In this document: one piece after another, positions 23,904 to 36,476 of the stretch
How positions within the stretch are numbered: the stretch's first letter is position 1
Layout of the letters: every line of letters starts with the position of its first letter
Assembly: GCA_027382625.1 (NCBI GenBank)
Contig: JAJKFJ010020827.1
Location: 62,001-126,000, forward strand
DNA from: Tetmemena sp. SeJ-2015
Lineage: Eukaryota > Ciliophora > Spirotrichea > Sporadotrichida > Oxytrichidae
Length of the DNA stretch: 64,000 nt
Direction: 5' to 3'
Program-made: the position numbers and the translations under genes
Notes under the pieces: model-generated
Seen by the model: the letters and a program-made list of their open reading frames with translations, nothing else
The model's database searches: none
Told to the model about the DNA's origin: nothing

Positions 23904-26900
23904 ATGATGGGTAAGAACTTCAAGCAACATTAGTATATTCATCATAATCTTTGTAATAGGATATGGGAGAGGCCGAGGAGGCCCAATAGGCGGGGGACAA
24001 CCCCAATACTTCAAGAACAATAACTATGCAATGCAGGATGAATATGGCGACGAGGACGATATGGATGAATATGGAATGTACTATGCAGAGGAGGACTCCG
24101 ACTCTATGGATCCACAGCAATACGCTGGCAACTACCCTCCTAGCTCTATGTTCCAAGGACAAAAGATGGCTGGTGGAATGGGAATGGGCGGAGGTATGAG
24201 TGCCGCAAGTGGAGTGCCTTTCTATGGACAGACTAACAAGCCTGCAGCAGGTGGAGTTGGTGGAGGATTCACCTATGGAGGCATAGGTGGTGGAGCAGGT
24301 GGTTTTATGAGTGGAGCGATGCCATCTCAAGCAAGTGCTCCTGGTGGAGGAGGTTTCACTTATGGCATGGCCTCTAAAGGTGGAAACTTATTTGGACCAC
24401 CCTCTGGACCTTCAGGTGCAGGAACTTACGGTGGCACCTAATTTGGAGCTTCAAGTGTCTAGAGCAACAACCCAGGCTTGTTCTAGTTCGGCAAGGTGTC
24501 TTCTATGGGTGGCGTTGGAGGAACTACTTTCGGAGCAGGTGGTGCAGGTGGGTTATTCGGTTCAGGGCCTGCCGCTCCCTTAGAGAACGACCCCTATGCA
24601 AACATAGCAATCGATTTGAACAAGGTCAAGAAATCTGAGCCACCTCCAAAGCTGCACGAGCTAAAGACTGAAGAAGAAAAGAAGAGAGAGGCAGAGGCAA
24701 AGAAAACTGCGAATACCACTGCTGTGTCCAAATCAGTGCTTAAGAAAGAGTTTGACGACAAAAAGGTTAAGGGACAGGCAGGATCTGAAGATGAAGATGC
24801 TGAGAGCAAGAGAAAGAGGAGCGTGTCGTTTGGAAAGAGTACCACTTACGAAGTGGATAGAGTGGACAGTGAAGTCTCAACTGAGTTCATAAACAAGGAG
24901 GGAGCAGGAGGAAAGGGAAGTCCCAGACCTGCTAAGGACAAGAAGGTAATAGCTGAGAAAGACCTCAGTGATGGAAGAAGCGAGAAGGAGAGAATTCTTG
25001 AGATGCTAGAGAGGAAACAAAGAGAAGAGCTGGAGGAGATACAATCACTGAACGAGTTGAGCAAAGGAAGAGGAGAAGACAGCTTAGGCGAATCCAGTTC
25101 AATGTCTATCGCCAAGCCTATTACTGTTGAAAAGAGACCTGGCGCTGGCAAGGAGGCAGAGACCTCTAACTCCTATGAATCAGATGACTTTGAAGATGTG
25201 AGTGCTAGCGGGAAGTGGCTCTAAGTCAAAGCTCGTTCACTGGCCAGGCAAGGAAGGCTTTCGGGAAATAGAAACCAATCACTACAGTACCTAAGGAGTA
25301 AGTTGGAAGGTAGCTATGACCCCAAGGCTATTGAAATTTAATAGTTTTATGGAGGAGTACATGAAGAAGCAACAATAGAACAAGCCTCCTATATCACAAC
25401 AGAAGCCTCAAGCCTACGAGGAGAGTCAAAGCTACGACGAGGACTTCGAATCGATGTCCAAGAGTCAAACTGCTCTGACTTCAAGCATGCTTGTGAGTCC
25501 TAAAGATCCGAATTATATTATGAAAACCTCTACAGTAGGTCAGCAGTCGCAATTCAATGGAGGTTAGAAGCAGCCATTCACCTATCAGCCTGCCGAAATT
25601 AAGACCATCGCCCAAAACTATGTGAAGAAGGACAACAAGTTCATCCAGACTGAGTAAAGCAAATACGACTTCATGGGAGCTGACTCCAAAATGCCCACCA
25701 ATTACAAGGAGCTCACCCTCCAGAACAGCCTCAGGGATGCAGAGCACCTTTACCAGGAGCTCAAGAGCAACCAGGCTGAGCATAAGGAGAAGATAAAGGA
25801 CCTCGAACTTCAATTGATTAAATTTTAAGAAATAGATTTACTAATTAGTTTTGAAAAAGAAAGACATGGATCTGCAAGGACAGAGGAGGGAGCTTTTGAA
25901 CGAACAAGAGAATGCCAAGAGGTACCTGGACCAGTACAAAGGATTATGTCCACAAGTTCAACCTCCAGAAGATTGAGATCGAGGAGCTCATAAACAGATC
26001 GACCTGGCCGATGCCAAGACCAGGATAAAGGAGGACGAGCTCAAGTTAGCCCAAGCCGAGTTTGATAAGAAGCTGAGGCTGCAGGAGGAGAGGCTGATCT
26101 TCAAGGTAGCCAAGCAGGAGGAGAGAGACAACCTGGACCTCAAGCGCAACCACGTGCTGGAGAAGGAGGAGCTCAAGCACCAGATCGCCACCATTGAGGA
26201 CGAACTCCACTACCTCAACAACAAAGTCATCACCCTTGAAAGTGAAAACAAATTAAATTTATATTTATTTGATTTTAATATTCTTAAATTATTTTATGAC
26301 AAGAAGTTGAGGCTGAGCAAGGAGGGCAATAAGCGCGTGAAGGAGTTGGAGGATGAGGTAGAGGTATTGAAGAGCCAACTCACTCAGGGCTTAAAGCAGT
26401 AGCAGGAGAACATCAACCTCAAGAACATCAAGAACGACCTCTCCAAGGAGGACCAGGTTAAGCTCTAGAGGGAACTCCAGCAGCTTGAGCTTATGCTCAG
26501 AGGCTACCAGGAGGAGAACGAGAAGGCCACCAAGAAGTGCAAGGACCTGGAGGCTCAGCTCAAGTCTACCAATGAGAAGGTCTACACCGAGCAGAGGAAG
26601 GTGAAGGACCTGCAGCAGAAGGCTTTGCTGAACAGTGAGAAGGTGTACGTGGAGGACAAGGAGGATGAGTTGGACATCTAGACAGTCAACAACATGGGCC
26701 TGGGCAATGCCATCAGCCAGAAGACACTGTAAGAGATGCATGCTCAGTTGCAGTAGTTGCAGAACGCTAAGTTGGACTACGAAGAGAGACATGAATTTGA
26801 AGGAGACGCAGCTTAAGAGCCAGGTCAACAAACTGAGAGAGGAAAAGTCCAATCTGGAGAAGCAGCTGATCGACACTGAGTTTATAGTAGGCGACAAGGA

Positions 26901-29145
26901 TGCCGAACTTTAAAAGTTGAAGGATGAACTCAGGATCACAAGAGAGCAGCTCACCTCGCAGATAGCTGATCTGGAGGAGAAGGTAAGCTGGTTTAGATAG
27001 AACCAACGCCTGATTGCTGAGGATGACAAGGACAGGCAGATGGTGGAGACTGACCTGGCTATGCTCAGAGGGTAAGGTGAAGAAGCTGGAAACTGAGAAC
27101 AAGAAGACTCAAGAGCTGGAGAGGAAAGTCAAACTGCTGGAGGACACTCTCAAGTCCAAGAACCCGAACAGCATCCCCATGCTTATCTAAGCTGCAAAGG
27201 AAAGTACAGTAGCTGATAAATCCTCAAGTTATAAGGACAGCGAGAGAGTGAAACAGCTGGAAAGGCAAATGGAGGATCAGGAGAAGGAGTATGAGAAGAA
27301 GCTAAGGACTCTCAGGCAAGAGCAGGAACGCATTAAGGAGATGTATGAGAAGCGATAGGGTCTATCAGCAGAGGCTAAGAAAGTGCAAGAGCTTGAGGAG
27401 GAGTTGCAGAGAACCAAGAACTACTACAACAAGCGCATAAGGGAGATAGAGGACAAGTACAAGTTTAGAGTTCCAGACAAGGAGGAGAAGAAACTCTCGA
27501 AGCCTCCTACAGCTTAAAGCAAGGGACTTAAAGAGCAGGCTTCTCTGCAAGGAGGCAATAAGCAGCCAGTGATTGATATCAGTGATGCTCTCAAAAGGAT
27601 GAGATCATTGATAGACTCACCAAGGAGAGAAACCTCCTAGCTTAGAAAGTGGTGAACTTAGAGACCCAGAACAATAAAAGACGTTAATCCTTTAGCGGTC
27701 CTCCTGCTGGATTAGGCTTCCAAGGAGTAGATGATTCAAAGCACTCAGTGAACGCCATTTATAGCATAGCGAACTTAATCAAGCAGAATAGATAGAAGGA
27801 GACTGTCTTCGGATTGATAGAGGCTGCTCTCACTTGCGTTGAACTCTTGAAGGGCACTGACCCTCAAAAGAACAAACTGGTATCTGAGAAACTTCTCTAA
27901 CTTACTCAAGACTTCAATACCAGCAACAAAGTAATTGTAATTGAGCTTCTTCTCTTTTTAAAAGTGAATGACATACCCCTGCTTGATATAATTGGAATCT
28001 GCTAGTAGGACTTGTAAGGAGTAGACTCTTAGATGAAGAGGCAGAACTCTGGAGTGCAGCCCATGAATAGGGACATTCAAAACGTGATGAGCTCTTTCTT
28101 AGATGATGATGGCGATGAGCAGCAGGTACCTTCGCTCTAGAAGAAATCTTCTGCCTCTCCTCTTCATCCCTTCCTAGTCAACAAGACTACTCCTACTGTT
28201 GCTAGACCTGCTTAAGAGATCATTAAGATAGTAATCTCGAGTGGCTTAGACTTCGAGCGTTCAGTTGCTGAGAAGAACCTAAACCCTATGAGACTGCAAG
28301 TGAAGGACATTTTCAATATCTTGAAGGAGGAATAGGTCAGTGCCTTGAAAGCTGTAACCCTAGATGAGGTTAAGCAACTGATAAAGTACGTAAGAGAGAA
28401 GAGCGGAGGCCATGAAAATGAGGACGAAGCTTACTCAGACTCAAAAGCGGATGAGGTGAATGTCTATGATCTCGTGAATGCTGTCATGGATGTTTCTCAT
28501 ATTTGACTTTTCGTTTTTTCCATCGAGCTTGGAGGTAAAGGCCCAGCTGTGACTAACAATCGCTACTCCATTGATAACTCTCCCTCAAAAACTGAGAACA
28601 CAGCAGCTTTGAACGAAGAGATTTAGAGACTGAAGTAAGAAATAAAGGACCTGCAAAAGCAAAAGCCTTAGAAGGATTCACAAGTAGACAATGATAAGGT
28701 GAGAAGACTGCAAAAGCAGTTGCATCAATTAGCGGGTGAGAACAAGGAGCTGCAGGATAAGATTGAGAAGATAGACTCTGCTAAGTAAAGAATGGAAAGG
28801 ATACTGAAGCAGACAGTTGGAAAGGGAAGTAAGTCAGCTGATGGAGGTATGAGTGACTTGCTTGACGAGATAGCAGTAGTGATGAAACGCATCGAATTTT
28901 TGGAGTAGCAGAGTGAGGAGAGAGACAGGCACAGCTACGATGATCATGGACCTTGCAAGAGAGAGATAAAGAGACTTGCACAAGAGATTGAAGACGAGAG
29001 GTAGGAGAAGATGAGACTACTTAATAAGAAGAATGCAGAAGTTTCATACTTCAAGTCTGAACTAGATGCCTTACTGAGTGAGATGAAAAACTCCATGGCC
29101 AAGAAAGGAGCTTCAAGCAAGAGGGTTCCTCAACAGCTCTACTGA
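23904..29145 (+). CDS. Giant GG-repeat and coiled-coil protein, CEP162-like candidate
   Basis: ATG 23904, a 49-nt intron (23911-23959), then a Gly-rich N-terminus with FG/GG repeats (motif GGFTYG, twice, and GGLFGSG) up to about 24590, an acidic/basic linker, and more than 1,000 residues of heptad-repeat coiled coil to TGA 29143-29145. The C-terminal segment NAEVSYFKSELDALLSEM resembles the terminal element of the centrosomal/transition-zone protein CEP162, and the overall layout fits. This is recognition from memory and not certain; other long coiled-coil proteins remain possible. The codons of the central coiled coil (about 25600-27300) are unusually GC-rich at third positions compared with neighbours, suggesting high expression or strong codon selection. 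Several frame breaks occur (about 25210, 25340, 25815-25855, 25940, 25995), some from introns or repeat-bounded insertions, others possibly from homopolymer errors. Confidence 0.7.
24160..24590 (+). repeat. Low-complexity GG/FG-repeat coding segment
   Basis: Inside the giant coiled-coil gene this stretch encodes irregular Gly-rich repeats (GGMGMGGGMS, GGVGGGFTYGGIGGGAGG, GGGGFTYGM, FGAGGAGGLFGSG). It resembles phase-separating FG/GG domains and is a likely place for length polymorphism. Confidence 0.75.
25814..25850 (+). other. AT-rich insertion bounded by TTGA direct repeats
   Basis: A 37-nt AT-rich block lies between two TTGA copies (25814-25817 and 25851-25854) in an otherwise GC-rich coiled-coil exon. 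Removing one repeat plus the block restores the frame and gives a smooth heptad ELQLKKKDMDLQGQ. A 16-nt GT-AG intron immediately downstream is a weaker alternative. Confidence 0.4.
26248..26298 (+). other. AT-rich in-frame insertion bounded by ACAA direct repeats
   Basis: Fifty-one bases, almost all A/T, lie between ACAA at 26248-26251 and ACAA at 26299-26302. They contain no GT and so cannot be a canonical intron. Their removal leaves the heptad LESENKKLRLSKEG; retention adds a hydrophobic Leu/Phe stretch out of character with the coiled coil. The length is a multiple of three, so the frame is kept either way. Confidence 0.4.
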
Positions 29146-29251
29146 AAGTTAATAAAGGATTGATACTGATATTTTTAAGATAGACTATGTGCTTTTAAAT
29201 TCTTCAAATAGGACATCATATAAATAAATCAGGAAATTAGGATTTTCATTA

Positions 29252-32200
29252 TCAAAATAGATCCTGAGAACTGGATTCATGAAGGATCTTTTCCTGCAGT
29301 ATATAGTCTTGTATCAGATACTCATTCTGCTAATCTAAGGAATCTCTACTGGTCTCTTCTGAAATACGATATACCCCTTTTAGAGGAGACCTTTTCCGAC
29401 TGCTTTGTAACTCATAAGGAGTTGCCAAATTTAGTTTGAGGTCTTTAACTCCCTGTCGTTTTGTTGAAGCAAGCCTTTCGTTGAAATTATTTCCCTTCAA
29501 TTAGTTCTGGAAATTCTCAGGCAAGGTAAAATTGTTGTCCGAACATGAATCTAGAATCAAAGCGAATTTGTTGTCAGCATAGCATAAAAATTAAGAATTT
29601 GAGAATCATCCACTCTGGGAAAGATCATTCTTGAAAGACAAAGTTGGCTAAAGATCAGCATTCATATCAGCTTAGAACTCGTGATAATTTATCTCCTCGT
29701 ACTAGGTATCAAGAGGGAGGGAGATATTTGAGATTTCAAAAGACTCAACTAGATTCTTACCCTGTATCTGACTAGCTTTACACTTGGCTTGATAATTGAA
29801 GTTCTGATTCTTAAATTAGCTCATGTCTATCTTCTCGAAAGGATTCCTACTTATCTTCATTTGATAGGGCAGGCAGTTTGATGACTCATACTACTTCGAA
29901 AGATCTTTCCTACTCTACTGGTCCTAGTGAATTTTCTGCTACTCTAAAAATATGAGAAAGAGTATAAACTTATGTTATTGCTGCTATATTGGAAGCTGCT
30001 TGATCTTTATAGAGTCAAGTGTCTCAGAGAGTATAGAGCAGTTATAGTTCTCCTTGATCTTAATCTCCTCATTTTCCTTTTCATTTCTACTGCTGCTGCT
30101 TAGTAATAATCCCTTTGTCTTTGCTTGAGTCTTCTTCACTAAGCTATAGCTGATTTATCGATAAGGCTACTTGTTGACTGATGAAGTGTCTTTTCAAGTA
30201 CTCTTTGTCTGACTTAGACTTGCAAGTCGAGTTTTCTATCGAAGTTGGTCTAGTGATGATCGATTATTGATGCTGCTACTTTTACAAGGTGTTATTCAAA
30301 CTGGACATGTTGCTCTTTGGTAGAGATCCTTTTGAATTCACACTTGATCTCAAGTAAGACAAAAGCTAATTAAAATACTTCTAGTGATTATAGATAGAAG
30401 CTGCTATGTGCTTTACAATTTCTGTTTGTCATTTTGATATTCGGAGTGGAAGTCACTTTGCTTTCTCTCAGTTAGGAACGACTAGAAAGCCTTTTCTTGT
30501 GCCTAAATAGACATGTAATTGACCGCATATCTCATGTTCTGATTTTTCTGCTACTCCCAACCTAAGGGGTTCTTGATGATGGAAAGTTTCTCTCTAGAGG
30601 TCGATTTACGGTTGGTCTTGGCCTTCGGAGGGAGAATAGATTTTGAGTAATTGTGCACAAAAGAGCTAGAGTTATTTAGTTTATACTCGCTCTGCTTTCT
30701 TGGAAAATGATCAAGGCTGTTTTTATTAGCTTAGCTCGTTTAAAGTTAAGCAGAAGAGCGTTAGCCAGTAAGAGTTGGCTTAGAAATAATCTCAGTTTGG
30801 TATTAAGAAAGGTTTTGAAGAGCTGATGATGAAGATGATACTCCTCCTCCCCCTCTGTCCTTTGAAGTTTGAAAGTTGCCACTGATTTGAGCAGTTGAGA
30901 GAGATTTTTAGTATATGCTTTGAGATTTTTAACGGGGATTGGTTTGAAGTGTCACTTCTATGTTATCTAGCTGCTCTTTCCCTTAAAGAAGATATAGAAA
31001 TATGTATTTGAGAGGGATAGATAGGCTTATATTTGTATAAGATACTAATTTGAATCATCCTGATTGCTGCAGAATATTTTGGAGAGACTAATATGCCTCT
31101 TGGTGTTGTGAAAATTGCTAGAGTCCCTCGTCTAGTTCTACTGGTTCGTGCTTTGAAAACTTTTCCTAAGCATGGGTTATCTGTGGGTTGTGCCAAACAT
31201 AGAGGACTTTTTAGAAAGGTTTATGAAGCTTTACGTGCTATTGTAAATCTTCCTCACAGGAGAAAGTGACTTGTCCTTTGGGGTCTAGAGGATCCTTTTA
31301 ACCTCTTGGAAAATTCTCTGCTGATTATATTGAGGAAGAAGCGTCCTTTACTAATCTAACTAGGCTGCATTCGCTATTTAAAGGCTCTCTTGAGAAATAA
31401 AGGTCTCTATTTGATTGAAGATAAGTTGAGTAGTTTTCATCTTAGTAAGGAATTCTAGCTACGAAGCCTAGTCGAAACCTGTGAATGAGGAAGACTTTTG
31501 GCATTTGAACTCTTACTACAGCACTTAGACATCATCTATTCGATTAACTTAGCTGGTCATTTGCTAAAGTATTGTCTTTTATTTTTCCTAAACATCCTGT
31601 ATTAGGTTCTTCTCAAGAGCTATCAACTCAGCTCTTAGCTTTTCAAAGCAAGTTTTGATTTAGTTCTCCGTCTCTCTTTTTTCCTCAGCTAGCTGGTCTA
31701 TTCTGCTCTCCAGTTTCTCTCTTAGAGTGCTCATCATGGGTGCATATTCAAAGTCAATCAAGTCATTTTAGGCTTGCAAGTTAGCAGACTCAATGCACAC
31801 CGCCTGGTCAATCGATTGCAGGTTGTGTTATTAATGATTAGTTTGAGCAAACTCTTCGCCTGATGAACTTCTGGTTTCTTGCCCCTCACTCTTCTGTAAA
31901 ATGCAGTCGATGCACAGCAACTCCTTATCATCAACGCAAAAGGCTTCAAGTCGCTTTTTGTGGATCGCACAGAGCCTCTCCCAGGGGTTATTGTTTGCGA
32001 CTTTGACTTGCTATAATTTTGGTGATCTCTTCTATGAGAGAGACCGGTTTTAGCTTTTTAAGAGTGCTAAATTCTTAGGGAGACTTTCAATTCCTTAGTA
32101 GATAAATAGGCATTGTAGAAGGAAAAATAAAAGTTTGATAGATAGTCTATTGATGGCATTCAAAGCACTTGATGGATAGTTTAGAAGAGCTCAGCTTCTC

Positions 32201-32320
32201 AGAACCCTTTAGAATGCATGAGGAGCAGTAGGTGTGTCCGCAGCTCACGAGTATTCTTGGGACTAAGTGAGTGGTCTCGCTCTAAAAATTTCTTTGACAG
32301 CTATTACAAAATGCTTGCAT
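29252..32320 (-). CDS. TRIM-like RING, B-box, coiled-coil protein
   Basis: Minus strand, ATG at 32318-32320 (MQAFCNSCQRNF), stop TGA (TCA at 29252-29254). The N-terminus is a RING-HC finger: CNSC, LVSCGHTYCSSC, then IKCFEC. After an intron (about 31990-32130) comes a B-box-like finger (LCAIHKKRLEAFCVDDKELLCIDC) and then a long coiled coil (LREKLESRIDQLAEEKRETE). This RING/B-box/coiled-coil order is that of TRIM-family E3 ubiquitin ligases. The remaining 500 or so residues are Ser/Asn/Gln-rich with no C-terminal SPRY or NHL domain visible. Introns near 30955-31040, 30330-30365 and 29945-29970 keep the frame. The TRIM architecture is convincing; substrates are unknown. Confidence 0.7.
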
Positions 32321-32502
32321 AGTTTGCAGACAATTTTAATTTCTATTCGTTAAAATTTAATCTCTAAATTCCTCCCCAAAACTTGATAGATTAAGAGGTG
32401 AAAATAAATTTTTAACTTAATTTAGAATCTCTAATTACCCTCACTTTAATCCATCAATGGAGAGAACTTAAAAAAATATTTATCTATTCACTTATTGAAC
32501 TA

Positions 32503-34155
32503 ATGAAGCGAATAAGTCGTTATGACTTGTCATTGCTATCGAGAAGAAGGCCTTTCTACCCAATCACAGGAGTCAACCATTCAAAGCTGCTGCCCATAAA
32601 CATCGACGACTAAATTCATAACCACTCTCAAATGGTAACAAGCACACAGTTCTCAGGCAGCAGTCGCTTCCACAAAAAGGGATTGATGCACCCCACAAAT
32701 CAAAGCACCAGGAGGAATAGAGTAATCACCTCCAGGAATTCCAACAGCATACGCAACATGATACAGCTCCCTAATATTAACCATGAATAGGGAATTAATT
32801 TCTAGCACAGCAATAACATGAATGGCTCGCTCTCGTTGCAACCAAGTCAGAGGATCAAGCATGAATTTGCAAGCTAGAGTATTTTCTCAAGAAAAGGTAT
32901 TCTACAATCTAGAGAGGCCGGCGTTGCAGAGGAGTAACAAAAAGCTGTAAATAAAAGTAGAGGGTTACCTTCGGCATCTGTCGAACAGCCTTAGTCCAAA
33001 TACTCCAGGGGCAACTTGAACATCATGTTCAACTCAGTCCAACTTAATTAGCAGAACGAAGTAGATGAAGAGGACGAACTTCTTATGTCCCCCTCTCAAG
33101 AATAAATCATGAGCGGCACTGAGGAGAAGTCTTAAGAGTTTATTTCATTTCCTTATTCACTCACTATAAGTTTTAAGAAAAGTCGAATAGGAATGTGGAA
33201 TCTCGTATAAGGTTCTATTAGAACTTGCGATAGAATAGATTCGTGGTTGTCCCCAAGGACGATTTAATAGATGAGGCCTCTCAGTTAAGCATGCCTTACT
33301 TTTCCATAATCGAGATGCCTATCAAGAAATACATGCTTTAGAAGAAAACGGAGGAGAAGTAAGGCTTAGATAAGCACATGAAGAATATGAGGAACACCTC
33401 CCAAGCCGCTAAGACTAATCAGGGTGGCACTATAGGACTATTCAGGCTTATAAATGAGGAGTAATTTAAGAACATGAAGAAGAAAGTAGTGCAGTCTCCT
33501 TCTATCAGAGTCAAGAAGTTTAAACTCAAGCCAGATGGAGGTGGTGGAATGGGAGAGAGTGAACCCTCTATAATAAGCTAGTAGTATTTTCTTAATGACT
33601 AGAATGGCATCAATAAGACGGATGATGAGAAGATAAAGATCAAGTCCAAGCTTATGCTTCAGCAGAGTATAAATAGGGGTGCGACTAGTGAGCAAACTCA
33701 AGACCAAGGGAATCTTATTTTAAGGAAGCTTTTAACAAGAGGCCCTACCTCTTATTTGATATTCATCACTTTATTCTTCTTTAAAATTTTTGCTCTAAGT
33801 TCGTAGCAGAGGATTAGAACCAGTCGTCTTATCATTTGATGGACAAGATAAAAACTTAGCTGAACAGCGGCTTCATGGACCAACTTTTGAACTTTGAGTA
33901 TGAGAAGCTCAAGTAGAAGATTTTGGAGGAGCGAGAGAAGGAGAAGAAGCTGAAGAAGATAACTGACAAAGTCAAATATGTGGAGGGGCTGTTAGTGGAA
34001 AGCCTAACTACAGATTCGAACAGATCATGCAGCACATGTCCAGGAGTCCTTCATAGTAAAGGAGGGAGCTACAGTCACAGAGCTTCGGAAGTCCTCTTAA
34101 AGTGGGCAACATTGATAAGTATGCTTATTAACTTGAGCAACTTAGCGGCAACTGA
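32503..34155 (+). CDS. Unknown Ser/Lys-rich protein
   Basis: ATG 32503 (MKRISRYDLSLL) to TGA 34153-34155. The N-terminal 200 residues are Ser/Asn/Arg-rich; the middle (VVVPKDDLIDEASQLSMPYF, about 33242) is more ordered; near the end there is a coiled coil (LKQKILEEREKEKKLKKI, about 33910-33960). The tail FEQIMQHMSRSPSQQRRE is reached through a short intron at about 33990-34014. Other introns lie near 33150-33220 and 33740-33800. I see no known domain. The start follows a short AT-rich spacer after the divergent TRIM-like gene. Confidence 0.6.
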
Positions 34156-34184
34156 CTATGAATTTTCAAGACTTTAGATATAGA

Positions 34185-36385
34185 TATCAAAGATTTTATT
34201 TCCTTATTGTGAGAAGCAAACAGGTTGAAGAAATAGTCATTGATAGAATAAATCAGAATAGAATACACTTGTTCTTAGAGCAGCAAGCTCCATTCGAATC
34301 CTTAGAATAATTTATTATCCGAAAATATCATAAGATACAAATAGTGATTTGAAAAAGAAAAATATTCTTATTTTTTAATGTTTTAAATTGAATACTCCTT
34401 CCTTAATTTTCCTTAAAAAGTTATAAGCCCAAAAAATTTAACTTATTTATTTTTAAGAGAATAGAGGTAATTGAGTCTCTTGGATTTATGGATCTCCTCT
34501 AAATTAAATTTTAAAAAAGCTTACGAGTAATATTCTTACCTTTCTTGAACTCGTCCTTCAAGTTCCTTGGACTGAGTGCTGAAATATTTGCTCTAAAAAT
34601 AAACGAATATAGAATATTAGTGAGATCCTCTCTGATTAACTTGTGGGACTTTGGTGAACCAAACTACTACTAGTTGTACAGATTCACTGATGAGAGTTGC
34701 CTGTAGGAGAGATGCTCAGTTTGGAGGATTATTCCATTGGAGGTCATCTCATCCTCCCCCTTCGCGTAGTTCTTATCGATCATGTTCCTTACACTCATCT
34801 CCCCTTGAGTCATATTAAATCTAAAGTGTTAGTAAACTGAAATAAGCTTATTGTAGATGAACTCAATCTCCTCTGATTAAGCAGCGAGTAAATCATTTTT
34901 AGAGGTCTATTTCTCTTGCCCTCCAAGCAAGATACTCCTGTGATAAGCGTTGGAGATCTTTTAGCCTCCTCCTGCAGCTGCAAGTACGTTTCCCTTTGCC
35001 TTTTCCACATTTTGTGATGTGTGTGGTAGCACTTGCGAATTATTGACTCCCCCTTGCTTGAGCTGACTCTTCATGATATCTGTGTTAAAGCTGTTATTAT
35101 ACAGCTTCTCCAATACCCTCATTGAATTCTGGTGCTTCATCTGATTAGTTATTGAGCGAAATGGTAAAGAAATGTCAGTTATATAGATTGATGTAATTAT
35201 TGAGCTAGTTTGAGTGAGCTCCTTGAGTGAGACAGGCCTCACATAGAAGCTAATGTTGAAGCCCTTCTTTACTTGAGCAATCTGCTGCTGAACATTAGAC
35301 TATGAGATGGCTGCTTTAAAGTCCTCTGCGTTCAAAAGCTGTTGCGCTATAAGATACACCTTAATCTCCCCTTCATTCTAAAGGTCTTTGGATGTGAGAT
35401 GGATTCAGGATAAGTTCCTCAAAAAGTTGGAGATCATCTGTGGGCCTATCTTCACGGTTTTAATGTGCTCATTCATGAATAGCAACTGCACCAAGAGCTG
35501 AAGACAGCGAGGCGCAAGGATCTTAGTGAGCTGTAAGTCTGTGAAGGAGATGTTTATTATCTTCAGAAAGTGTTTCACTTAGTACTGATTCAGCTACTTC
35601 ATCTTTCCAGTTATCATCAGACACTCGTACAAAAGCACTATCATCAAGACTATAATAAGAGAGCAAGTGAATAAAGAGGTAAATTAAATAAATATAGACT
35701 GAACTTATATCGTCCCCACTTATGATGTCCTTCTAGAGTAAAGTGAAAACTTTATCATTGTGAAGGAGGGTATCTAGAACTAGCTTTGCATTTTCCTTTA
35801 GCTATTTGTAGTCAATGCTCTGCTAATACAGCATCTCGATTTGATGAGAGTAAATTAAAGTTTTAAATTAAGTTCTTAATAAGAGGCTACAATATCTATA
35901 AGACAGAGGGTGCTAATTTATTTGATCCTGATTAATCTGAGATCAGTGTTCTTATATTAATCTGCGATCTGGATATAAATGTCTCCGAGTTACTTGCAGT
36001 CAAATATAAAACACATTCTTATGTAATAAACTATTATTAATATCCAGAAATTGAATGGGTTTTTGTCCAGGTCGCAAACTATAGACTGGTTATTTTCAAT
36101 CCTTTCCAGTAAGAAGGGTATATTTTTGTCTATGTACGCTTCTCGCAACGAGTTCTTAATGTTGCTTCACTGACTTGCAGCTCCAGATGTTTTTGATATA
36201 GCTAAAAAAAATTATGGATAACTTTATTTAAATAGGTGAGTTGGGGTATGTGTAGTTGGAAGAGTAGAGACTGCTTTCGTTTTGATTAGTATCAAGCATA
36301 TAGGGGTTATTGATTTTGCGCTTAAATTTTTAATTATTGCTACCTTTCTGCTTTCATTAAAGTTAATCAATTAGTTATTATCCAT
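34185..36385 (-). CDS. Helical protein, function unknown
   Basis: Minus strand, ATG at 36383-36385 (MDNNQLINFNESR). The body (about 35650-34500) is made of hydrophobic helices such as LQLTKILAPRCLQLLVQLLFMNEH and VKIGPQMISNFLRNL, compatible with an ARM/HEAT-like fold, followed by SLKELTQTSSIITSIYITDI and a low-complexity linker, then FRANISALSPRNLKDEFKK. An intron beginning GTAAGAATATTAC (about 34542-34500) leads to a tail converging on the gene before it, so the 3' end is approximate. One in-frame TGA (TCA at 35405-35407) interrupts an otherwise good frame; it may lie in a 78-nt GT-AG intron or be a sense codon. No family recognised. Confidence 0.5.
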
Positions 36386-36476
36386 TTTAGAAGGGGGCCA
36401 AAAATTACTCCTCTATTACCACTCTCTTTGTCTTTATATAAATTAGCCTTTAATTATAATACTCTCAACAACAATA

